Shown: positions 8,251-16,387, numbered from the stretch's first letter. The stretch: 42,021 nucleotides of DNA from an uncultured Porphyromonadaceae bacterium (GCA_905202215.1 CAJKRG010000021.1:1-42021); one strand, 5' to 3'. Notes: generated from the sequence alone by a model not told the origin. Made by a program: numbers and translations.

Positions 8251-9094
8251 ATATTGCAGAACGGTATTCACCGAGAATTTTGAAATCGTTGATAAGAGGC
8301 CGCACCGCCTCGAGAGCCTGCCGGTAGCGCACCACGTTTCCGAAAGTGAGATCGACATAGAAGCGGTATTCCCACTCGCGGCCTATGATGGGCGCCGACT
8401 GGATCTTGGATAGATTCATGTCGTAGAACGACAGGATAGCCAGCACCTTCGAGAGCGCCCCCGCGGCATGCGGAAGCGTGAACATGAGCGAAGCCTTGTC
8501 GGCCACAAGCTCGTCGGGTCCGAATTCGGCCGCAAGAAGAGGATCGGCCAATATAAGAAACCGCGTGAAGTTGCGTTTGTTCGTCTCGATGCCTTCGGCA
8601 AGGATATCGAGGCCGTAAAGACGGGCGGCATAGTCGCCGCACACGGCGGCATGGCCCGCAAGGCCCTCCGAAGCAATCTCACGCGCGCTTCCGGCAGTAT
8701 CGAAACGCTCCACCATCTTCATGCGCGGATGACGGCGAAGCCACTGCTCGCACTGCATCAGGGCCATAGGGTGCGAATTGACCTCGACTATATCGTCGAC
8801 CGTCTGACCCGGCAAGGCGCAGAGCACATGCGATATACGCTTCTTATGCTCGCCTATGATACGCAGGTCGGCTCCGCGCAAAAGTTCATGATTGCTCATG
8901 ATACTGCCAGCTATGGTATTCTCTATAGCGGCTATGCCGAGCAGCGAGGCGTCGTAACGGAGGGCCTCGAAAAGCTCGGGAAAGGTATCGAAACCGACGG
9001 TCTCCACCTCGCAGTCGCCGAAATACTCGCGGGCGGCGGCATCGTGAAAGCAGCCGGCCACACCCTGTATGCCTACTCTTATCTTCTTTTTCAT
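8237..9094 (-). CDS. pheA: Prephenate dehydratase
   Basis: Converts prephenate to phenylpyruvate, the phenylalanine branch. The 285-aa protein has the periplasmic-binding-protein-like catalytic domain (1-180) with the conserved catalytic Thr-Arg-Phe (T177-F179) and the AAIENTIAGS segment, followed by an ACT domain (about 202-278). The ACT effector motifs are altered: GALS at 212-215 for the GALV element and Q-S-A-P at 232-235 where many homologues have ESRP, so feedback by Phe may differ. It has no chorismate mutase domain. It is first in the operon, 5 nt after the T run of an intrinsic terminator, so its expression depends on readthrough of that attenuator. Confidence 0.95.
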   Translation of the reverse strand: MKKKIRVGIQGVAGCFHDAAAREYFGDCEVETVGFDTFPELFEALRYDASLLGIAAIENTIAGSIMSNHELLRGADLRIIGEHKKRISHVLCALPGQTVDDIVEVNSHPMALMQCEQWLRRHPRMKMVERFDTAGSAREIASEGLAGHAAVCGDYAARLYGLDILAEGIETNKRNFTRFLILADPLLAAEFGPDELVADKASLMFTLPHAAGALSKVLAILSFYDMNLSKIQSAPIIGREWEYRFYVDLTFGNVVRYRQALEAVRPLINDFKILGEYRSAIYDKD

Positions 9095-9099
9095 ATTAT

Positions 9100-9135
9100 A
9101 AAAAATGCCCCGCGGCTACCGGCCTACGGGGCATT
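9100..9135 (-). terminator. Attenuator terminator of the aromatic operon
   Basis: On the minus strand AATGCCCCG (9135-9127) pairs with CGGGGCATT (9112-9104) around a 14-nt loop, followed by a T run (9105-9100) that ends 5 nt before the pheA ATG. The same 6-mer CGGGGC also occurs at 9168-9163, inside the end of the leader peptide gene, where it can instead pair with GCCCCG (9132-9127) and prevent this hairpin from forming. Confidence 0.9.
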
Positions 9136-9155
9136 ATATCAATAATAATTATGGC

Positions 9156-9227
9156 TCACAGCGCCCCGCTTCTATCGGTATGATAAAAGTAATAAAAAAA
9201 GGGGTAAAAAAAGCTGAGTGCCGTCAT
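9156..9227 (-). CDS. Phe/Tyr-rich leader peptide of the aromatic operon attenuator
   Basis: A 23-codon reading frame with ATG at 9227 and TGA at 9158-9156, too short for ordinary gene finding. Residues 6-15 are FFYPFFYYFY: five Phe and four Tyr in ten codons, on the transcript of an operon that makes exactly these amino acids. Downstream codons AGC GGG GCG contain the antiterminator strand. A ribosome stalled at codons 6-15 would leave that strand free, letting it block the terminator; a ribosome reaching the stop codon would cover it, letting the terminator form. The peptide itself is presumably not functional. A purine-rich AAAGAAG sits about 7 nt before the start. Confidence 0.9.
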   Translation of the reverse strand: MTALSFFYPFFYYFYHTDRSGAL

Positions 9228-9248
9228 ATGATTCTTCTTTTAACAATG

Positions 9249-9278
9249 CAAAGATAACTATATTTCGTGAAACGCAAA
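9249..9278 (-). promoter_or_regulatory. Promoter of the aromatic amino acid operon
   Basis: On the minus strand TTTG (9278-9275) and TATCTTTG (9256-9249), spaced 18 bp, match the Bacteroidota consensus. Transcription would begin around 9245-9242, about 15-18 nt before the leader peptide start, giving an RNA leader of roughly 150 nt before pheA. Confidence 0.8.
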
Positions 9279-9314
9279 CATTTTTCCGAAAATATTATCT
9301 TTTCACAAGCTTTT

Positions 9315-12167
9315 TTATCGTTTTACAGCCTTAACGGTGGCATTATCGCCGCGAAGCAGGTAGATTCCGCGGTCGAGACCGTCGAGAGCCCTCAAGGCTT
9401 CGGCGCCTCGCCGCACAAGAATACCCGAGATATCGTAGACATCAACCGGAGCGTCAGGAGCGATCACGGCACCGATGCCCGTCGATACGGGATCTTCCCC
9501 GATGTAGACCACCGGCTCGGCGAAATCGAAACCGGGAGTATCGTCGTTCGATATGTAGGCATGTGCGGCCTTAACGGTACGCGGAGCGTCAAGCGAGAAC
9601 CACGAGCCTTCGATGGAATGCGCGAGCACATAGTGCGAGGCCGAGGCCTCGACATCGACGTGTGTACCCGTGAGAGCGCCGACGGTATATGAGTCGCGAT
9701 CATTGACAGGCACGCCCGTAAACGATAGTACGGACGTCTCACGGGGCTGCACAGCCGTTTTCTTCACGATATAAGGCACATTGGCCTTCAACGTGCGGCC
9801 CTGCGGTGTAAGTTTGAGCACATGGCAACCGTCGCCGTCCTCGACATCGGCTTCAGCCGTCAGATTAGCCTCATATCCCTCGGGCAGCTCGGCATCGAAA
9901 GGCAGAATCAGGGTATCGTAGGTCTCGCCCTCCATACTCCACTCCACCGTTGTCTCCTCGGGGCCATAATATATGAGAGTAAGATTATCGAGGAAGAAAT
10001 TTGTCGCAGACTGGGTTCCGGCCTTGCTGAAATCCAGTTCTATAGCCTGGCCGTCGGCAAGGACTATCCTGTGGGTCAGAACATATTCGGCACCGGTCTC
10101 TCCTCTGAAAAGGGCAATGACATCGGCGGCACCGGTCTTGTCGGTAGCCTTAACTGATTTGAAGACATCCTCACCGTTGATTTTATACATCGTATCGTTG
10201 TTTCCGGCCAAAGCATTGTCGTGGGTTATCTGCATGGACAGTTCATAGACCCCGGCAGGCAATCCGGCGACAGATTTTTTCAGACTCCAGTTCGTATATT
10301 GGCCACAGCCTGTAGATGCCTTATCGTTGTAGCAGCGGAGAAGACAGGCCTTGTCGTTCCAGGCATTTGTGCCGTCGACAACCATATGCGACGATCCCTG
10401 TCTGCCAAAAGCGCCCGAATATGAATTTGTGACAACAGTCCAGCCGGCCACGCCGTTATCGGGATTATCGCCGTCATTAGGCAGGAAACGATGACCGCGG
10501 ATCATATAGGAAATATCGGCACCGTTGTCCCCGGAGGCACCGGCTATCGCCTCGGCGAAATAATCGTCGACGGCAATCACTTCCCACCACTGCATGGGAT
10601 CGTTCTCGTCAATGGCGACACCGTCGACCAGATATGCCGTCCCGTCGGCATAAGTGTTGGACGCTGCAACGGCGCCCAGAGCCATAGCGCCTCGGGTAAA
10701 CATGTAATATCCGGAGCCGACACGCCTGGCCGAGAACTGTGCCGGCGATGTATTGTCTACGAAATAATTCTCGCCGATACCGTTGAGGACACCGCCCTGT
10801 GTGAATGTGGTGTTGAGGGCATACACATTGTTGGACTGATCAAAGGCAGGGGTTATACGGATTCCGTATTTACCGAGCGCGGCATGCGTGCCCCAGTCGG
10901 CACCGGCCGACAACAGTTCGCCTGTCGCGACATTACGCATGAAATACTGGCGTCCTTCCTCCCAAAGATTCTCGCCGCCGGAGTTTTTGAAGAGCTCGTC
11001 GTCGAGGATATAGTCCTTGATGTAGTAGAAGTTGTTTTCGTAGATCGCCGGGACGAGTTCGACGCCTTTGGTGTCGTAGCCGTCGTGCGAGTCGGTCAGC
11101 ACCCAATCGGAGAAGACCGTTCCCGTCGGGCCGCTCTGACCGTTCTGCTGCGCGGTGCGGAGTAGGGAAGTGAAGTGCGGATTGGTATATGTGGCGTTCT
11201 TAAGATATCCCTTGGTATTCTCCCCGTCATATGCTCCGGAGGTGAATATCATAGACCAGTCCGGTTTGTAGATACCGTCCTGCCGCTTGACATCGTTGGG
11301 GAGACTCTGTGTGCAGTTACGTGCGAAGAGATCGGTCATGGACGAAAGCTCGATCTGCAGCTCGTCGGCATTATCGGGCGAAGAGACGTCGGTCGCGAAA
11401 ATACGGCCGTTGACAGTGCCGTCGGCAGCATTTGTCGCCGTCACATAGTTGTCGGCCGACCACTGCTCTTCCGAACCGGGCCAGTTGGAAAGATTTCCGG
11501 CCTTGGCGATATGGGCGAAATCGATGCGGTCGCGACGGAAGACAACCATTTTGCCGCGGATATCGCTCACCTTGAGATAGGGAGTATAGTCGACTATATA
11601 ATCGTTGTATTTCTGATTGAAGAACTGGTTGAAAAGCTCGTTATACTGGCTCTGCGAGGCGGCGTCGTCTTTTGCTCCAAGAATTTTGTTGCCGGTCGAG
11701 GCCTCGCCGCTGCGATAGATGTTGCCCCTGAAAAGATGTATGACAAAGAATTCTGTCGGATGGGCATCGAGATATGACGTCAGTTTCACGAAAGCCTCAT
11801 CGAGAGTAAGTTTCAGCCGGTCTGTACCGTGATTGCAGTACAGCGTGCCGTCGGTCATGCCCGGACGGAAATCGAAGGCGCGTATGCCTGCGGAAAGCTG
11901 TTCGTCGAGAGTCTTTTCCTGTGTTGTCGAATAGGTCGGGCCGGTGGCCGAAGCCCATTCGTGCGCCGTGGCGGCATCGTGTGTGCCGGGAATTGATACA
12001 TGAGCCACATAGACCTCGTCGGGGAGATATTTCTGCCAGTTGGCCACGTCGGCGCGGGCGGATACGAGCGCCGCCGCCTGATCATAGGCAGGCACGGCGG
12101 CCGACATGTTCAGAGGCACAGCCGCAAGAAACGACAGTGCAATCGGATATAGGATTTGTTTTTTCAT
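9315..12167 (-). CDS. Secreted phosphatidylinositol-specific phospholipase C-like protein with C-terminal sorting-like domain
   Basis: A 950-aa exported protein with a signal peptide (1-23). Residues about 40-400 match the PI-PLC X domain: the two histidines expected for general acid/base catalysis are H63 in SIPGTHD and H113 in YCNHG, and the FDFRPG segment (98-103) lies between them. The enzyme family cleaves phosphoinositides or GPI-type lipids, releasing a cyclic inositol phosphate; the true substrate is unknown. Residues about 560-735 look like a galactose-binding type beta-sandwich, and the last 60 residues (D-V-Y-D-I-S-G-x-L-V ... G-I-Y-L-L ... V-K) resemble type A C-terminal sorting domains seen in Bacteroidota. 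At 950 aa it is much longer than the roughly 300-aa bacterial PI-PLCs because of these additions. No clear terminator follows it before the pheA promoter. Confidence 0.85.
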   Translation of the reverse strand: MKKQILYPIALSFLAAVPLNMSAAVPAYDQAAALVSARADVANWQKYLPDEVYVAHVSIPGTHDAATAHEWASATGPTYSTTQEKTLDEQLSAGIRAFDFRPGMTDGTLYCNHGTDRLKLTLDEAFVKLTSYLDAHPTEFFVIHLFRGNIYRSGEASTGNKILGAKDDAASQSQYNELFNQFFNQKYNDYIVDYTPYLKVSDIRGKMVVFRRDRIDFAHIAKAGNLSNWPGSEEQWSADNYVTATNAADGTVNGRIFATDVSSPDNADELQIELSSMTDLFARNCTQSLPNDVKRQDGIYKPDWSMIFTSGAYDGENTKGYLKNATYTNPHFTSLLRTAQQNGQSGPTGTVFSDWVLTDSHDGYDTKGVELVPAIYENNFYYIKDYILDDELFKNSGGENLWEEGRQYFMRNVATGELLSAGADWGTHAALGKYGIRITPAFDQSNNVYALNTTFTQGGVLNGIGENYFVDNTSPAQFSARRVGSGYYMFTRGAMALGAVAASNTYADGTAYLVDGVAIDENDPMQWWEVIAVDDYFAEAIAGASGDNGADISYMIRGHRFLPNDGDNPDNGVAGWTVVTNSYSGAFGRQGSSHMVVDGTNAWNDKACLLRCYNDKASTGCGQYTNWSLKKSVAGLPAGVYELSMQITHDNALAGNNDTMYKINGEDVFKSVKATDKTGAADVIALFRGETGAEYVLTHRIVLADGQAIELDFSKAGTQSATNFFLDNLTLIYYGPEETTVEWSMEGETYDTLILPFDAELPEGYEANLTAEADVEDGDGCHVLKLTPQGRTLKANVPYIVKKTAVQPRETSVLSFTGVPVNDRDSYTVGALTGTHVDVEASASHYVLAHSIEGSWFSLDAPRTVKAAHAYISNDDTPGFDFAEPVVYIGEDPVSTGIGAVIAPDAPVDVYDISGILVRRGAEALRALDGLDRGIYLLRGDNATVKAVKR

Positions 12168-12274
12168 AGGTGTTTATGTCGGTAATAGATAATCATAGGA
12201 GCGGCACTTCCGAAAAGCCGCGGCCACATCAGGACAGGCATATCCCGACAGGGCATAAAGATGTTCCTGGATGG

Positions 12275-12282
12275 CAAAAATA
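12275..12282 (-). promoter_or_regulatory. Possible -7 box for the PLC-like gene
   Basis: TATTTTTG on the minus strand fits the -7 consensus, but the nearest TTTG (12301-12298) is only 15 bp upstream, closer than usual. If used, the gene has a leader of about 100 nt that contains a GCGGC/GCCGC hairpin near 12207-12232. Confidence 0.4.
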
Positions 12283-12362
12283 AGTGTTATTTGGACACAA
12301 ACATCCGGCTTAACAGTCTTTAACTTGTCACGCCGATATTTCCTCCCGACCCGGAGAGCATA

Positions 12363-13037
12363 TCAGCTTATCATATAGCCGTGTCCCGAACGATTGGTGA
12401 TATGCGAGCCGACATCGCCGAGTTTCTTGCGCAGACGCGATATGTTTGTATCGACTATACGCTCGTTGACTCCGGCAGTATCGTCGGCCCATACGCTACG
12501 GTGTATCTCTACACGCGACACATATGTATTCACATTTTTAAGCAGCAATGCAAGAATGGAGAATTCCGTCTTTGTGAGCGCGACAGGCTTGCCGTCGATA
12601 CGCGTGGTCTGCGAATTGAGATCCACTTCGAGCGACTCGAAGCTGATGACTGCAGCCGAGCGGGCCGGAACACGGTGGCGGCGCATGACAGACTTCACGC
12701 GCGCGACCATTTCGCGCAGCGAGAACGGTTTCACGATATAATCGTCGGCTCCGGCATCGAGCGCGTCGATGACTATGCGCTCGCTCTTGATATTGGAATA
12801 AAGGATGATGCCTATATGCTCCGTGGCAGAATTGTCTTTCAGGTCGAATATCAGATCCATGCCGCTGTAAGGCTGCTGCATGGCGTCGACAATGACAAGC
12901 TGCGTTGTCCGGAGGGAATCAAAGTCGATCTGCTCCGCCACCGGACGGACGTCTACGGCATATCCTTCGCTCCGCAAGTTGACCTGGAGCAACTCGCAGA
13001 TATTAGGATCGTCGTCGACAATCAGTATATTACCCAT
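12363..13037 (-). CDS. OmpR/PhoB-family response regulator
   Basis: A 225-aa two-component transcription factor. The receiver domain (1-115) has the acidic pocket DDD (8-10), phospho-acceptor D51 in VIVDAMQQ, S81 and K103 in VKPF. A winged-helix DNA-binding domain (about 130-224) ends with a typical R-I-V-D-T-N-I-S-R-L-R-K-K-L-G segment and the wing G-H-G-Y. No histidine kinase gene is adjacent, so its partner is elsewhere. An alternative ATG at 13055 would add six residues; 13037 puts the start just before the first receiver strand, as is usual. It has its own promoter and stands apart from the Na/Pi cotransporter gene, which ends in a terminator. Confidence 0.92.
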   Translation of the reverse strand: MGNILIVDDDPNICELLQVNLRSEGYAVDVRPVAEQIDFDSLRTTQLVIVDAMQQPYSGMDLIFDLKDNSATEHIGIILYSNIKSERIVIDALDAGADDYIVKPFSLREMVARVKSVMRRHRVPARSAAVISFESLEVDLNSQTTRIDGKPVALTKTEFSILALLLKNVNTYVSRVEIHRSVWADDTAGVNERIVDTNISRLRKKLGDVGSHITNRSGHGYMIS

Positions 13038-13074
13038 GGCTGGAGTGAACGGCATGACTTCAGTTTTAGTATTG

Positions 13075-13104
13075 CAAATTAAATGATTTAGACCGGAAAG
13101 ACAA
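13075..13104 (-). promoter_or_regulatory. Promoter of the response regulator
   Basis: On the minus strand TTG (13104-13102) and TTAATTTG (13082-13075; one mismatch to TAnnTTTG) are 19 bp apart. The predicted leader is 15-30 nt. Confidence 0.55.
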
Positions 13105-13150
13105 TACGAGTAACACAATTGTATCTTTATTGTTTCCGAATATTATCATG

Positions 13151-13178
13151 AAAAGGCTTCCAGAATGCCCTGGAAGCC
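13151..13178 (-). terminator. Terminator of the Na/Pi cotransporter gene
   Basis: On the minus strand GGCTTCCAG (13178-13170) pairs with CTGGAAGCC (13163-13155), a 9-bp stem with 6-nt loop, followed by TTTT. It lies 36 bp after the stop codon. Confidence 0.85.
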
Positions 13179-13213
13179 CTATTTCTCATAAATGAAACAC
13201 TATTCCGACCGGT

Positions 13214-15034
13214 TTATGCGTGCCGCTTCTGGAAGTTCTCGCGGAGAGTGTCGATGACATTGATGATATAGTCGCCCGTCTTCTCGAGGTCTCCGACTAT
13301 ATCCATATAATATATACCGGCCTGGTACTCGTAGTGCTTGTCGTTGATATTGCCGACATTGGCACCGCGCAGGGTATTGCGGTAGTTGTTGATCTCGCGT
13401 TCCTTGTTATACGATTCTATCAGCGACTTCTGGTTGACATTCTCGATATCTCCCAGCTGCCTGATCATCATGTTCATGGCCTCGCGCACATAGGTATACA
13501 TCGAGTCGATATTCTTGTATATCTCTTCGTTGAACTCGACACCGGCCTGTATCTTGCGGTTGAGAATCTTGCCCACGCCCATACAGCTGTCGGCAATGCT
13601 CTCGATCTCGCTGATAATATTGAGCATTGCGGCTATTCGCAGCTTGCCTTCGTTCGACAGGCGCCCCTCGGCGCATCGGTTGAGGTAATGTGCGATTTCA
13701 AGCTCCATGCGGTCGGAGATATCCTCGTATTTCTCCAGGCGCGAATAGAGCTGGTTGAAATCCTCGCTCTTCTCCTTGGTATGGATAAGGGTCTGCGCCA
13801 TATCTATCATGCGCCCTACACGCTCGGCATAGACGCTGATCTCTTTCTCGGCCTGGGTGATGTTGAGTTCCGAGGCGTTGAGCAGACCGCCCGATATGAA
13901 TTTGAGGGTGAATTCCTCGTCGTCGCGATGTTTGGACGGAACGACCCACTCTACGATCTTGACATACAGCCCGGTGAGCCATATCATGATTATGACATTG
14001 ACGAGGTTGAAGGTCGTGTGGAAAATCGACAGGCCGAACGACACACTCATCTGCATGGCCGCTATGTTGCGGAGCACCTCGTGGCCCGCAGGAAGCGAAT
14101 TGTCGAAGAGATGATTGTATATTTCGGGCTGGGTAGCCTCGATTTCAGTCACATAATGATAGAGGGCATTGGGATCTCCCTGGCCTATAAGCTCGGTGAG
14201 CCATGCGTTCATGTTGGCGAAAGGAACGAACACGCACAGGCACCATATCGTACCGAGGAGATTGAAGAGAAGGTGACCCATAGAGGCCCGCTTGGCGGCG
14301 ACATTGCCGCTGAGCGACGCAAGAATAGGCGTGATGGTAGTACCGATATTGCTGCCAAGCACAATTGCGCATGCCAGATCAAAGGTTATCCAGCCTTTGC
14401 TGCACATGATCAAGGTGATGGCGAATGTGGCGGCCGACGACTGTATCACCATCGTCACGATCAGCCCCACAAGCGCGAAGATAAGTATGGAGCGCAGACC
14501 CAGCGACGAGTATTCGCGCAGGCTGGCAAACATCTCGGGATTGTTCTGAAGATCGGGAACGAAATCGCTGATCAGGTCAAGGCCCATGAAAAGAAAGGCG
14601 AAACCCACCAGCAGTTCGCCGATAGACTTCGTCTTGCTCTTGTTCATAAATAAAAGAACGACGCCCAGGCCTATGAGAGGCAGCATGAACGCCGATATAT
14701 TTACCTTGAAACCGAATAGAGCTATGATCCAGGCAGTGAATGTAGTGCCGACATTCGCGCCCATTATGACGGCCATCGACTGGCCGAGCGACATAAGACC
14801 CGCGTTCACGAAGCTCACCACCATCACCGTCGATGCCGACGAGCTCTGGATAAGCGCGGTAATGACTATGCCCGTCAGAAGACCCGCGAAACGGTTGCGG
14901 GTCATGGCCGATAAAATATTACGCAGACGATCGCCGGCTGCCTTCTGTAAACCTTCGCTCATCACCTTCATGCCATAGAGGAACAACCCTACGGCTCCGA
15001 GAAGGCTCAGAAAGTCTAAAATACTGTAATCCAT
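13214..15034 (-). CDS. Na+/phosphate cotransporter with C-terminal PhoU-like domain
   Basis: Predicted inner-membrane protein importing phosphate with sodium. The 606-aa sequence has two inverted membrane repeats, each with the family's substrate motif: QSSSAS at 63-68 and QSSAAT at 198-203. Hydrophobic segments run through about residue 395. The cytoplasmic tail (about 420-600) is helical and PhoU-like, with repeated H-Y-L-N-R, E-I-E-S-I-A-D-S and G-D-Y-I-I-N-V-I-D patterns. The ATG at 15034 begins the first hydrophobic segment (MDYSILDF); a longer in-frame start at 15118 would lie upstream of the promoter. A response regulator gene follows on the same strand but is separated by a terminator and its own promoter. 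Confidence 0.92.
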   Translation of the reverse strand: MDYSILDFLSLLGAVGLFLYGMKVMSEGLQKAAGDRLRNILSAMTRNRFAGLLTGIVITALIQSSSASTVMVVSFVNAGLMSLGQSMAVIMGANVGTTFTAWIIALFGFKVNISAFMLPLIGLGVVLLFMNKSKTKSIGELLVGFAFLFMGLDLISDFVPDLQNNPEMFASLREYSSLGLRSILIFALVGLIVTMVIQSSAATFAITLIMCSKGWITFDLACAIVLGSNIGTTITPILASLSGNVAAKRASMGHLLFNLLGTIWCLCVFVPFANMNAWLTELIGQGDPNALYHYVTEIEATQPEIYNHLFDNSLPAGHEVLRNIAAMQMSVSFGLSIFHTTFNLVNVIIMIWLTGLYVKIVEWVVPSKHRDDEEFTLKFISGGLLNASELNITQAEKEISVYAERVGRMIDMAQTLIHTKEKSEDFNQLYSRLEKYEDISDRMELEIAHYLNRCAEGRLSNEGKLRIAAMLNIISEIESIADSCMGVGKILNRKIQAGVEFNEEIYKNIDSMYTYVREAMNMMIRQLGDIENVNQKSLIESYNKEREINNYRNTLRGANVGNINDKHYEYQAGIYYMDIVGDLEKTGDYIINVIDTLRENFQKRHA

Positions 15035-15087
15035 CGTTTTGTTAAGCGGTGTATATGAAACTCGGACATCACGCCGACTTTGCTTCG

Positions 15088-15119
15088 CAAAGATAGAAAT
15101 AATCCCCGAAATCCACAAA
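15088..15119 (-). promoter_or_regulatory. Promoter of the Na/Pi cotransporter gene
   Basis: On the minus strand TTTG (15119-15116) and TATCTTTG (15095-15088) are 20 bp apart, a full consensus match. The leader is about 50 nt. The -33 box is 10 bp past the stop codon of the upstream regulator gene. Confidence 0.8.
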
Positions 15120-15128
15120 AAATTACAG

Positions 15129-16055
15129 TTACTGGACTTTGATTTCGGAGATGTCGACGAGTTTGTGGATTATGGCATAGACCGTGAGGGCCGGAGCGGA
15201 GTGTATGTCGAGTTTGGCACAGATATTCCGGCGGTGTGTCGTCACGGTGTGGGTAGACAGGAAAAGGGTTGCGGCTATCTCCTTTGTGGACAGGCCCCGG
15301 GCTATGCAGCGCACGATCTCGCGCTCGCGCGCCGTCAGTTCCTGCGACAGGGCCTGTTCGGAATTGCCGTCGTCTTTGCCTACCTTGGGTTCGAGTCTCT
15401 GCGCGGCCGGAACGAGGATACGGTCTTCGATTGCGCAGTGGTCGCGAAGTTCATGCTCGGTGCCGATGATATCGTAGAGAGCCGAGTTGAGAAGATCGCC
15501 GTTGCCCTCGCCCTTGTAGTGACAGATAAAAATTTCCTTGAGTTCGTTGAGCTTCGGCGTTATCGAATGATGGCGGGCCTCGAACTCGGCTATACCGAGA
15601 GTGCCTCCGGGCACACCGTCGAGCAGACTCTGTATATATGGAAACACATAAGTATTCTCATATTCCATATGCAGCCGCACTTCCTCGGAGTAGTCATCGA
15701 AATACCGTAGCAGAAGCATGGCCACCGAATTCTGCTCCGTCATCGGCAACGCTTCGATAAGTTTACGCCGGATCGAAGGCAGAGCGAAGTCCAGAAAATA
15801 GCTGTGAGCATTCTTAAGATATACCATCAGTGTGGCAAGATCGATATTGAAATGACGCCACGCACGGTTTTCCGTAAAATTAGCCACGGCGAGAAAGGTA
15901 TCCGTATCGATGCCCTCGCGCTCGCAGATCTCGCCTACCGAACCGTTGCCGAAGCCAAGCGATATGCCGAATCGGCGGATAAGCATAAGCAACGACGGGT
16001 TGTGACGTATAAGTTCGCGGAGAGAATCTGTTCTTTCAAAGGAATTGTCAGTCAT
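15129..16055 (-). CDS. Hemerythrin-domain / LuxR-type HTH fusion regulator
   Basis: A 308-aa predicted transcription factor that may sense oxygen, nitric oxide or iron through a diiron site. Residues about 10-65 resemble the DUF542/ScdA-like N-terminal domain of RIC (YtfE/ScdA) repair proteins, but the cysteine pair of that domain is missing: the matching position reads G-F-G-N. Residues 80-220 form a hemerythrin four-helix bundle with candidate ligands H84, H129-x3-E133, H162/H163, H201 and H206-x3-E210. Residues about 238-300 form a LuxR/GerE helix-turn-helix (L-T-x-R-E-x-E-I-V-R and L-S-T-H-T-V-T-T-H). It has its own promoter upstream. The Na/Pi gene downstream also has its own promoter, so targets cannot be read from position. 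Domain calls are by motif; the sensed signal is inference. Confidence 0.85.
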   Translation of the reverse strand: MTDNSFERTDSLRELIRHNPSLLMLIRRFGISLGFGNGSVGEICEREGIDTDTFLAVANFTENRAWRHFNIDLATLMVYLKNAHSYFLDFALPSIRRKLIEALPMTEQNSVAMLLLRYFDDYSEEVRLHMEYENTYVFPYIQSLLDGVPGGTLGIAEFEARHHSITPKLNELKEIFICHYKGEGNGDLLNSALYDIIGTEHELRDHCAIEDRILVPAAQRLEPKVGKDDGNSEQALSQELTAREREIVRCIARGLSTKEIAATLFLSTHTVTTHRRNICAKLDIHSAPALTVYAIIHKLVDISEIKVQ

Positions 16056-16082
16056 TTAGACACAGATTTTTCTTTTAACTCG

Positions 16083-16114
16083 CAAAATTACAAAAAACGC
16101 ACAACTGCCGTCAA
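16083..16114 (-). promoter_or_regulatory. Promoter of the hemerythrin-LuxR gene
   Basis: TAATTTTG on the minus strand (16090-16083) fits the -7 consensus, with TTG at 16114-16112, 21 bp upstream. The predicted leader is about 20 nt. Confidence 0.65.
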
Positions 16115-16147
16115 TACCCTCAAGTGAGTAATTTGACATCGGCCACA

Positions 16148-16305
16148 TTGCATATCCGGTACATGACCGGAGTCCATCCAAGCACATCGATTTTAGCCGG
16201 ACAATGCAAGAAAATATCGAAAAGCACTTTTTATGTTAATTTTTACCCAGAGGCATTAACAATATCGGCCCATCTGTTAAATCAAGTTAAACAGATGCAT
16301 TTTTT
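16148..16305 (+). ncRNA. Possible structured RNA ending in a terminator-like hairpin
   Basis: This part of the 372-bp gap between 16055 and 16428 holds several hairpins. TTGCAT+TCCGG (16148-16159) can pair with CCGGA+ATGCAA (16197-16209), or TCCGGT (16155-16160) can instead pair locally with ACCGGA (16166-16171). TGTTAAT pairs with ATTAACA near 16234-16262. CATCTGTT (16271-16278) pairs with AACAGATG (16290-16297), followed by six T (16300-16305), an intrinsic terminator on the plus strand. No good promoter precedes it (only TAATTTG at 16129-16135, one base short of consensus). It could be a small RNA or chance structure. Confidence 0.3.
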
Positions 16306-16319
16306 CTTGCGAAAACATG

Positions 16320-16347
16320 TTGTATAACATAATTCTTTATACCTTTG
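16320..16347 (+). promoter_or_regulatory. Promoter of a short plus-strand transcript
   Basis: TACCTTTG at 16340-16347 matches the -7 consensus; TTG at 16320-16322 is 17 bp upstream, slightly close. No gene of normal length follows on this strand; two terminators do. Confidence 0.55.
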
Positions 16348-16387
16348 CATCAGTTTTTCATGGTATTAGATTTAAGGTGAAAAGATT

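Noticed and set aside
16124..16327. 67-codon frame in the gap between the hemerythrin regulator and the barrel gene
   Set aside because: No promoter, no motif, and the stretch is full of hairpins; it is more likely non-coding.
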